NCBI RefSeq assembly: GCF_018219155.1 | Contig: NZ_CP056123.1 | Location: forward strand, 248,001-312,000 | DNA length: 64,000 nt | From: Moritella sp. 24 | GTDB taxonomy: Bacteria; Pseudomonadota; Gammaproteobacteria; Enterobacterales; Moritellaceae | Direction of reading: 5' to 3' | In this document: in pieces, positions 55,074 through 64,000 of the stretch | How positions within the stretch are numbered: position 1 is the stretch's first letter | Layout: every line of letters starts with the position of its first letter | Made by a program: the position numbers and the translations under genes | The notes under the pieces: model-generated | Database searches by the model: none | Told to the model about the DNA's origin: nothing | What the model saw: only the letters and a program-made list of their open reading frames with translations

Positions 55074-58058
55074 ATGGTTGATACAATCACGCTTAGTGAC
55101 ATAAACATTAATACGAAGCCATTATCTGAAGTAAATCACCTCGATTCATTTCTTACTAATTTAGCGACATTATTGCGTGTTGATACTATCTATGTCGCGA
55201 CCGTTTGTCCCCAGTCTTCAGAATTATCTATCTTATCTTGCTTGCAGCAGGGTGTGTTAGATACCAATCTTGCTATCGATTTCAAATCAATGCCTTGCTT
55301 TGCTGCTTACCAACGCGGCTATGCAGAATATGATCAAGGATTGGCATCTCGATTTCCAGAACAAATACTATTACAAGAATGGCAAACTGAATCCTATTTA
55401 GGTATTCGTTTAAATGATGCATCTGGGGAGCCAATAGGTGTATTATCTGCATTCTTCCCTCGTCAACTTTCTAAACATAAACTTGAATTAAATTTAATTC
55501 GACTAGTTTCTGGCTTTTTAGAAAAAGAGATCCAAACAAAAAAAATAGCGACAGAACCTGCTGTCGAAACTACTTCTGATATTCCAACAGAGTTAAGCGC
55601 TTATACCTTATGGCTAGAAGATAATATAGCGAAAGGGCGTTTAAGTAGTTGGAGCTATTTCCTAGAAAAAGATAGATTAGAGTGCTCTGACTCTGCCGCG
55701 AGTATTATTGAAACTGATAATGTAAAAGATTTTAATAAACTGGAAGCATTATTAGCATTGGTACATAAAGTAGATAAATCATCTGTATTGGCTGATTTTA
55801 AGAATGCGATGGAATCTAATTCAGCAACATCAGTACGTAGCATTTTTAATATTACGACTTTACAAGGTAATACAAAACGAATTCAAAGTGATATTTATCC
55901 TATTGTTGATAAATTTGGGCGAGTATACCGTTTAGATTGTATTAGCAAGGATGTCACTGCTGAAGAGTTAACAAAAAAAAGAGCGTCAGCACAAGAGCGT
56001 ATTCTTGAGACTGTTTTGGCCACAACACCTGTTGGTTTAGTGAAGTTAAATGCTAATCGTGAAATTAAGTGGGTGAATAAGCAGGCATGTAAAATGTTTG
56101 GTTATAAAGTGGATGATTTTTATCGATTGCGTGAGCAAGGTGTACTGAATACCAGTATCCTGAACTTATATTTTGATGAAGATGCAGAGCAATTTGAAGA
56201 ATACTATCAAGAGATATACGCCAATAAACGTAATAACTTCACCCTTAATACACGTTATCGTCATCGTGATGGCAGCACCTTATGGACGAAGTTAACTGTT
56301 ACAGCGGTAAGAAATGCAATTAATGATGTGCAGTACTTCATTAATACAATTCAAGATCTCACTGAAGAACAAGATAATCGACAACGTTTATCGATTATTG
56401 AAAGCGTTTATAAACACAGTGCTGAAGGCATCATGCTGTGTGATGCTAACGAAAAAATTATTGATGTTAATCCTGCTTTCGAAAGCATCACAGGCTATAG
56501 CGCCGATGATGCGATTGGACGTACACATGATTTACTTCGTTCAGGTGTCCATGATGAGCAATTCTATACAGATATTAGCGAAGCATTATTACGCCATGAT
56601 GAATGGAAAGGCGTGATTTGGAGCCGTAACCGAGGCGGCGATATATTTGCCCAACAAGTGACACTTTCAAGTATTAAAGAGCGCGGTAAGTTAAAGTATT
56701 TCTTTGCTGTTTTTACTGATGTGACGGAAGAGAAAAAAACAGAACAGCAAATTATTACTCAGTCTAACTTTGATACACTTACAGGCTTACCTAATCGTCA
56801 GTACTTTAGTTCTGAAATGCATCTCGTTATCGATAAGTCAGCGAAGAACGGACAAAAATTTGCCATCCTCTATATTGATATCGATGATTTCAAATCAGTT
56901 AATAATTCAGAAGATTTTATGGCGGGTGACCGCTTATTAAAAGAGACCACTGAGCGATTGAAGTATCGCTGTAGAGAAAGTGATTTTCTTGCTCGTATTG
57001 ATGGCGATGAGTTTGCATTTATTATTCCCGAAATGGTCAATAAACGTCAAGCTGAAGTCTATGCAAAGCAATTACAAGGCGTATTTGCACAAGCTTATAA
57101 ACTTTCAACCCAACAACGTTATGTTACGGCATCTGTCGGTATTACCATGTATCCAGAAGATGGTGTATCGGTTGAAGCGTTAATGCAAAGTGCAGAACAG
57201 GCTATATTTGAAGCTAAGCGTAAGGGACGTAATCAATGCGTTACTTTTACCCAAGAGTTAAGCGATGCCGCGATTCTTAAACATCAGACTGTTGTTGAGT
57301 TAGCCGAAGCGATAAAACGCGGAGGTCTTGATGTTTATTATCAGCCTATTGTTGATAATAGCTCTGGAAAAATAGATAAACTCGAAGCGCTAGTACGTTG
57401 GAATCATCAGGATCGAGGTTTTATCTCTCCAGCTGAATTTATTCCGCTAGCTGAAGAAGGCGGGTTGATTCAGAGCTTGGGCGAGTATGTATTAGATCAA
57501 GCGTGTTGCGATTTAAAAATATTACATGAAGCTGGTTACCCTTTTATGGAAATGAGCGTTAACCGTTCGAGTCTAGAGTTTAAGACTGTTGATATGCAGG
57601 CTAGCGAATGGTTAAAAGTTATTTCTTCACACAACTTGCCTTATGAGTCTGTGACAATGGAAATAACAGAAAGCTTATTGATGGATATGGATGGTCAGTA
57701 TATGCAACGTATTAATGCATTGAAGCATGCTGGCGTAAAAATTGCGATTGACGATTTTGGTACGGGTTACTCATCATTAAATTATCTGCGCAGTTTACCA
57801 GCCGATATTGTTAAAATTGATCGTAGCTTTATCATTAATATTCCAGATAACCAACAAGATAATTTACTGCTCGACGGTATTATTACCATTGTTCATAACT
57901 TAGGTATGAAAGTGGTTACTGAAGGTGTTGAAACAGAAGCTCAATTGAATTACTTGAAAGAGAAAGAATGTGATTACTCACAAGGATTCTTGTTATGCCG
58001 ACCAATCCCTCTTCATGAGCTGTTAGAGTTTATCTCTAAAAATGATCGTGTTTTTTAA
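55074..58058 (+). CDS. PAS-GGDEF-EAL cyclic-di-GMP protein
   Basis: A 994-residue soluble signalling protein. An N-terminal GAF-like part (about 10-165) is followed by an unassigned segment and two PAS domains (about 315-440 and 445-565, the second with GIMLCDANEKIIDVNPAFE and the loop GYSADDAIGRTHDLLRSG). The GGDEF domain (565-730) has D643-G-D-E-F where GGDEF is usual, so cyclase activity is doubtful. The EAL domain (745-985) keeps E771-A-L, MEITESLLMD, IDDFGTGYSSL and EGVETEAQ, so phosphodiesterase activity is likely. It stands between prlC and rsmJ, which are normally adjacent. Confidence 0.92.
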   Translation: MVDTITLSDININTKPLSEVNHLDSFLTNLATLLRVDTIYVATVCPQSSELSILSCLQQGVLDTNLAIDFKSMPCFAAYQRGYAEYDQGLASRFPEQILLQEWQTESYLGIRLNDASGEPIGVLSAFFPRQLSKHKLELNLIRLVSGFLEKEIQTKKIATEPAVETTSDIPTELSAYTLWLEDNIAKGRLSSWSYFLEKDRLECSDSAASIIETDNVKDFNKLEALLALVHKVDKSSVLADFKNAMESNSATSVRSIFNITTLQGNTKRIQSDIYPIVDKFGRVYRLDCISKDVTAEELTKKRASAQERILETVLATTPVGLVKLNANREIKWVNKQACKMFGYKVDDFYRLREQGVLNTSILNLYFDEDAEQFEEYYQEIYANKRNNFTLNTRYRHRDGSTLWTKLTVTAVRNAINDVQYFINTIQDLTEEQDNRQRLSIIESVYKHSAEGIMLCDANEKIIDVNPAFESITGYSADDAIGRTHDLLRSGVHDEQFYTDISEALLRHDEWKGVIWSRNRGGDIFAQQVTLSSIKERGKLKYFFAVFTDVTEEKKTEQQIITQSNFDTLTGLPNRQYFSSEMHLVIDKSAKNGQKFAILYIDIDDFKSVNNSEDFMAGDRLLKETTERLKYRCRESDFLARIDGDEFAFIIPEMVNKRQAEVYAKQLQGVFAQAYKLSTQQRYVTASVGITMYPEDGVSVEALMQSAEQAIFEAKRKGRNQCVTFTQELSDAAILKHQTVVELAEAIKRGGLDVYYQPIVDNSSGKIDKLEALVRWNHQDRGFISPAEFIPLAEEGGLIQSLGEYVLDQACCDLKILHEAGYPFMEMSVNRSSLEFKTVDMQASEWLKVISSHNLPYESVTMEITESLLMDMDGQYMQRINALKHAGVKIAIDDFGTGYSSLNYLRSLPADIVKIDRSFIINIPDNQQDNLLLDGIITIVHNLGMKVVTEGVETEAQLNYLKEKECDYSQGFLLCRPIPLHELLEFISKNDRVF

Positions 58059-58170
58059 ATTGTATTTTTAATCTTCTATTTAATGATCAACTGAATTTAG
58101 GCTGTATTCATATTTTTTGCTAATATAGCCACTGACCTCGAATAATTAAATCTAACCTTATCAGGCTTAC

Positions 58171-58935
58171 ATGAACAGCATACAAATAATCACGACAGAT
58201 CCATTATTTTCTAATCATATCGCAGACCTTGCCGAGCAATGGGGTTTTTCTCTTGAGCCTGTTGCAGATTCTCAATTTCAATTGGTTTATTCGGATAAAG
58301 GCCTTGAGTTATTTAAACTTGATGAGCCAAAATTAGGCGCTGTATATGTTGATTTTGCGGGTGGAGCAGTGAGTCATCGACGCAAATTCGGCGGTGGTAA
58401 AGGCCAAGCTATTGCAAAAGCGGTTGGCTTAAAGTCTGGTGTAACACCATCTGTGGTCGATGGCACGGCAGGTTTAGGGCGTGACGCCTTTGTATTAGCT
58501 TCATTAGGTTGTAATGTCACTATGTTAGAACGCTCGCCAATTGTTGCCGCACTACTGGAAGATGGTTTAAAAAGAGCAGCTGAAGATCCAGAGATTGGTG
58601 ATTGGATTAGTACAAGGCTAAAGTTGGTATTTGCATCGAGTTTATCTAAATTAGAAGGTTTAGGGATTACTCCTGACGTCGTTTACCTTGACCCTATGTA
58701 TCCACACAAGAAGAAATCTGCGTTAGTGAAAAAAGAAATGCGTGTTTTTCAATCTTTAGTCGGCGCCGATTTAGATGCTGATGGTTTATTTGAACCTGCG
58801 ATGCGTGTTGCGACAAAGCGTGTTGTTGTTAAACGTCCCGATTATGCTGAATATATTGCTGATGCGAAGCCAAGTATGGCAATTGAAACCAAGAAAAATC
58901 GTTTTGATGTCTATGTGAAACAGGCGATGAAGTAA
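58171..58935 (+). CDS. rsmJ: 16S rRNA (guanine1516-N2)-methyltransferase RsmJ
   Basis: Methylates G1516 of 16S rRNA in helix 45 region using S-adenosylmethionine. The 254-residue protein has the SAM loop [20 protein letters not shown] and the catalytic [20 protein letters not shown] (DPMYP). The N-terminal part [19 protein letters not shown] is specific for the family. A short AGG ribosome site precedes the ATG. Confidence 0.94.
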   Translation: MNSIQIITTDPLFSNHIADLAEQWGFSLEPVADSQFQLVYSDKGLELFKLDEPKLGAVYVDFAGGAVSHRRKFGGGKGQAIAKAVGLKSGVTPSVVDGTAGLGRDAFVLASLGCNVTMLERSPIVAALLEDGLKRAAEDPEIGDWISTRLKLVFASSLSKLEGLGITPDVVYLDPMYPHKKKSALVKKEMRVFQSLVGADLDADGLFEPAMRVATKRVVVKRPDYAEYIADAKPSMAIETKKNRFDVYVKQAMK

Positions 58936-59079
58936 TTTAGTCTATTTATCTAAATAGTTATTAATATCGAGTGGATATTTTATTTTAATATAATATATGG
59001 AATCAGGCTCAAGGTTTTTAATGTTTAGACATGCTAACTTTGCGACCCAAATGGGCCTAACTATAGACGAGGGATAGTT

Positions 59080-59790
59080 GTGCTACTTGAATTAGATAAT
59101 ATTGAGAATGAATTGACAAGTTCATACACGTTTACGGAAGAAGACCACCGTCTTTTAAGATCTTATGATGGTGTTATTGAAGGTATTGCAACTTTATTTG
59201 GTAAGCAATGTGAAGTGATCCTGCACTCATTGGATAGTGTAGACCGTTCTGTTATTAAAATTGAAAATGGTTTTAATACAGGTCGAGTTGAAGGTTCACC
59301 GATTACCGATCTAGCATTAAAGATGTTGCAAGATATATCGGCACAGAATAAGCAATGTTCTAAAGCGTACTTTACACAGACAAAAGACGGACAGATGATG
59401 CGTTCTATGACGATCGCGATCAAAAACCGTTCTGAAAGAACGATTGGTTTAATCTGTATCAATATAAATATTGGTGCGTCGTTTATTGATTTTGTTCAGG
59501 AGTTATTACCTACACCTGAAACAAGGGAAACTGAACTGTCTTCAGAGAATTTTGCAACAACAGTTGAAGAGCTTGTTGACCGTTCTGTAGAAGAGACGAT
59601 TACTGATATTAATAATCGTACAGACATTGCGAATAATGCAAAAAATAAGCATATTGTAATTTCTCTGCACCAGCAGGGTATCTTTGACATTAAAGATGCG
59701 ATCAATATGGTTGCAGATAAGCTTAATATTTCAAAACATACCGTATATCTTTATATACGTCAGATTAAATCTGATGAAGCTGAGCTATAA
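59080..59790 (+). CDS. YheO-family transcriptional regulator (PAS-like + HTH)
   Basis: A 236-residue regulator with an N-terminal YheO/PAS-like domain (about 20-150: GVIEGIATLFGKQCEVILHS, then GLICININIG) and a C-terminal helix-turn-helix (about 190-230: GIFDIKDAINMVADKLNISK, then TVYLYIRQI). E. coli YheO and DauR are relatives; DauR controls D-arginine catabolism. The start is a GTG at 59080 with GAGGGA six bases upstream. A strong terminator follows. No likely target gene adjoins it, so its signal is unknown. Confidence 0.88.
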   Translation: MLLELDNIENELTSSYTFTEEDHRLLRSYDGVIEGIATLFGKQCEVILHSLDSVDRSVIKIENGFNTGRVEGSPITDLALKMLQDISAQNKQCSKAYFTQTKDGQMMRSMTIAIKNRSERTIGLICININIGASFIDFVQELLPTPETRETELSSENFATTVEELVDRSVEETITDINNRTDIANNAKNKHIVISLHQQGIFDIKDAINMVADKLNISKHTVYLYIRQIKSDEAEL

Positions 59791-59842
59791 ATAAGCAGCC
59801 TTATTTTAGCTGTGCATCTTTTTAATTGAGTTTGTATGTATA

Positions 59843-59880
59843 TAGAGGTGATTATTGTCTAAATAATCACCTCTATTTCT
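59843..59880 (+). terminator. Terminator after the YheO-type regulator
   Basis: TAGAGGTGATTATT and AATAATCACCTCTA form a 14-base perfect stem with a GTCTA loop, followed by TTTCTTTC. It isolates the regulator from the rRNA operon. Confidence 0.9.
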
Positions 59881-59969
59881 TTCTATCAGGACTTCTTCAC
59901 ATTAAATACGCATAGTATGTTTGATTATCATACGTTTTCATCGGTGCTATTAATTACTTCATATAAAAC

Positions 59970-59997
59970 TTGCCAAGTTTATCCTTATCTCTATAAT
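59970..59997 (+). promoter_or_regulatory. rrn P1 promoter
   Basis: TTGCCA and TATAAT are 16 bases apart, and the following GCGAGCTCACTGACACGG is nearly the E. coli rrnB P1 start region. A GC-rich discriminator of this type makes the promoter sensitive to ppGpp and initiating NTPs. An A/T-rich upstream segment may be an UP element. Confidence 0.88.
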
Positions 59998-60092
59998 GCG
60001 AGCTCACTGACACGGCAACAGCCGCTAAGTTAAGGTGTTTAAAAACGACTTAGGTTACTTTTTAAGCTTCCGGAATAAAGCATAATATGTGC

Positions 60093-60120
60093 TTGACTTC
60101 AAAATTGGTTTGCGTATTAT
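60093..60120 (+). promoter_or_regulatory. rrn P2 promoter
   Basis: TTGACT and TATTAT, 16 bases apart, the same boxes as in E. coli rrnB P2, about 120 bases after P1. Confidence 0.85.
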
Positions 60121-60157
60121 ACGCAGCCTGACTACGACGCAAGACGTCAAGGTCAAC

Positions 60158-60169
60158 GCTCTTTAACAA
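60158..60169 (+). promoter_or_regulatory. rrn leader boxA antitermination site
   Basis: GCTCTTTAACAA matches the NusB/NusE boxA. A second one, TGCTCTTTAAAAA, lies at 62007-62019 before 23S. Together they allow read-through of the operon. Confidence 0.88.
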
Positions 60170-60353
60170 TTTATTCAAGCAATCTGTGTGAGTACTTACA
60201 GAGATATAATGACCAAAAATTATATCAATGTAATTATGAACATTAAATTAAATCGAAAGGTTTGGTTTTATAAACAACAAACCTCGGTTTGTTGTTGAAG
60301 TACAGAATTCATTGAGCCGACTTGACTGCTTAGGCAGTCAGTCAAAAAACTTT

Positions 60354-61897
<1,544 letters not shown>

Positions 61898-62163
61898 CGT
61901 AAAGTTGTTAATTTTTGTAAGTGCCCACACAAATTGCTTGAATAGAAAACGTTAAAGACGTTAGAGAGTAAAGATAAGCAACGCTTATCTTTGCTTTTTA
62001 GCAAATTGCTCTTTAAAAATTTGGAAAGCTGAATAAATAAAGAAGTTCTTAAAACACGTTATTACTTAGGTAATAACAATATAGTGTTCTTGAGTATTCT
62101 TGAGGCGAAAAAAACTAGATAATACCTAGTTATTTCAATTGTACGGTCGACTTTAGATTGTAT
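61898..62163 (+). other. 16S-23S spacer without tRNA genes
   Basis: 266 bases with no tRNA. It contains a terminator-like hairpin (61970-61992), the second boxA (62007-62019), an IR GTTATTAC/GTAATAAC (62058-62077) and an AACTAG/CTAGTT pair near 62112-62130, which is probably a processing stem. Confidence 0.85.
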
Positions 62164-64000
62164 GGTTAAGTGACTAAGCGTATACGGTGGATGCCTAGGC
62201 AGTCAGAGGCGATGAAGGACGTGTTAATCTGCGTTAAGCTGTGGGGAGTTGATAAAAAGCGTTAATCCACAGATTTCCGAATGGGGGAACCCACTCTACT
62301 TTGTAGAGTATCGTAACGTGAATACATAGCGTTACGAAGCGAACCGGGAGAACTGAAACATCTAAGTACCCCGAGGAAAAGAAATCAATAGAGATACCCT
62401 TAGTAGCGGCGAGCGAACGGGGTCTAGCCCTTAAGCAGTTTGGAAGTTAGTGGAAGATTCTGGAAAGTTTCACGATACAGGGTGATAGTCCCGTACATGA
62501 AAACGACCTTACTGTGAAATCGAGTAGGACGGCACACGTGATATGCTGTTTGAATATGGGAGGACCATCTTCCAAGGCTAAATACTACTGACTGACCGAT
62601 AGTGAACCAGTACCGTGAGGGAAAGGCGAAAAGAACCCCTGTGAGGGGAGTGAAATAGAACCTGAAACCGTATACGTACAAGCAGTGGGAGCAGACTTGT
62701 TCTGTGACTGCGTACCTTTTGTATAATGGGTCAACGACTTAATTTCAGTAGCAAGGTTAAGCGAATAGCGGAGCCGTAGGGAAACCGAGTGTTAACTGCG
62801 CGAATAGTTGCTGGGATTAGACCCGAAACCCGGTGATCTAGCCATGGGCAGGTTGAAGGTTGAGTAACATCAACTGGAGGACCGAACCGACTAATGTTGA
62901 AAAATTAGCGGATGACTTGTGGCTGGGGGTGAAAGGCCAATCAAACCGGGAGATAGCTGGTTCTCCTCGAAAGCTATTTAGGTAGCGCCTCGCGTCTAAC
63001 TATTGGGGGTAGAGCACTGTTAAGGCTAGGGGGTCATCCCGACTTACCAACCCTTTGCAAACTCCGAATACCAATAAGTTCAATCGCGGGAGACACACGG
63101 CGGGTGCTAACGTCCGTCGTGGAAAGGGAAACAACCCAGACCGTCAGCTAAGGTCCCAAAGTGTATGTTAAGTGGGAAACGATGTGGAAAGGCTCAGACA
63201 GCCAGGAAGTTGGCTTAGAAGCAGCCATCTTTTAAAGAAAGCGTAATAGCTCACTGGTCGAGTCGGTCTGCGCGGAAGATTTAACGGGGCTAAACATACC
63301 ACCGAAGCTACGGATGCAAGACTTGTTCTTGCATGGTAGAGGAGCGTTCTGTAAGCCGTTGAAGGTGAGTTGAGAAGCTTGCTGGAGGTATCAGAAGTGC
63401 GAATGTTGACATGAGTAACGATAATGGGGGTGAAAAACCTCCACGCCGAAAGACCAAGGGTTCCTGTCCAACGTTAATCGGGGCAGGGTGAGTCGACCCC
63501 TAAGGCGAGGCCGAAAGGCGTAGTCGATGGGAAACTGGTTAATATTCCAGTACTCACTTATATTGCGATGGGGTGACGGAGAAGGTTAGGCTAGCATGGC
63601 GATGGTTGTCCATGTTTAAGGTTGTAGGCTGTATTCTTAGGCAAATCCGGGAATACATTAAGGCTGAGAACTGATGACGAGTCTCTACGGAGATGAAGTA
63701 GTTGATACCCGGCTTCCAGGAAAAACCTCTAAGCTTCAGATATAAGAGAATCGTACCCCAAACCGACACAGGTGGTTAGGTAGAGAATACTAAGGCGCTT
63801 GAGAGAACTCGGGTGAAGGAACTAGGCAAAATGGTACCGTAACTTCGGGAGAAGGTACGCCAATGATGGTGAAGGACTTGCTCCGTAAGCTATTGTTGGT
63901 CGCAGAGAAATGGTGGCTGCAACTGTTTATTAAAAACACAGCACTGTGCAAAATCGAAAGATGACGTATACGGTGTGACGCCTGCCCGGTGCCGGAAGGT
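62164..64000 (+). rRNA. rrl: 23S ribosomal RNA, 5' part (runs off the window)
   Basis: Begins GGTTAAGTGACTAAGCGTAT, matching E. coli 23S, and runs without a break to the window end. About 1.8 kb of about 2.9 kb is present. Domains I to III are recognisable, with no intervening sequence noticed. 5S and any distal tRNAs lie outside. Confidence 0.97.

Overview
The window comes from the chromosome of a marine gammaproteobacterium. The best guess is Moritella or a close cold-adapted relative near Vibrio, Shewanella and Psychromonas. The evidence is a gammaproteobacterial 16S gene, E. coli-like rrn P1/P2 promoters, the secE-nusG-rplKAJL-rpoBC order, a gor/prlC/rsmJ neighbourhood, a TMAO respiration operon and low-to-moderate GC with AT-rich spacers. 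The genus is an inference. No phage, insertion sequence, integron or CRISPR array was seen.

Layout. 1-7.0 kb: the 3' end of topB, the periplasmic methionine sulfoxide reductase pair msrPQ, and a TMAO reductase operon torE-torC-torA without torD. 7.1-20 kb: yaeQ, yedI, a DEAD-box helicase, a hybrid sensor-kinase homologue that appears to have lost both phospho-acceptor residues, a 48-aa ORF, a YhhN protein, a MOSC/flavin reductase/ferredoxin fusion, glpX, an AroH-type DAHP synthase, a GNAT protein, and murB-birA. 20-33 kb: a tRNA operon (Thr, Tyr, Gly, Thr), then, where tufB and tRNA-Trp are expected, no tufB and only a decayed tRNA-Trp-like sequence, followed by secE-nusG, rplKA, the L10 leader, rplJL and rpoBC.

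33-40 kb: a TPP-riboswitch-controlled thiamine operon, thiC-thiE(with a degenerate ThiD domain)-thiF-thiS-thiG-thiH. Together these make both halves of thiamine and join them, but an active HMP-P kinase must be encoded elsewhere. 40-52.6 kb: mostly minus-strand accessory genes: an outer-membrane barrel, a DMT exporter with a divergent Lrp-type regulator, a copper-delivery cluster (SCO, PCuAC, a FixH/YtkA-like protein and a 27-aa membrane peptide), a RibD-like reductase, a Dyp peroxidase, an aminopeptidase P, a second DMT exporter, a chemoreceptor and glutathione reductase. 52.8-59.8 kb: prlC, a PAS-GGDEF-EAL protein, rsmJ and a YheO-type regulator. 59.9-64 kb: an rRNA operon with P1, P2 and boxA, complete 16S, a spacer without tRNA genes, and the 5' part of 23S.

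The most notable observations are the sensor kinase without its acceptor His and Asp, the ThiD domain that has lost its catalytic motifs but stays fused to ThiE, and the loss of tufB with a decayed tRNA-Trp at a normally conserved locus. Most other content is conventional core genome.
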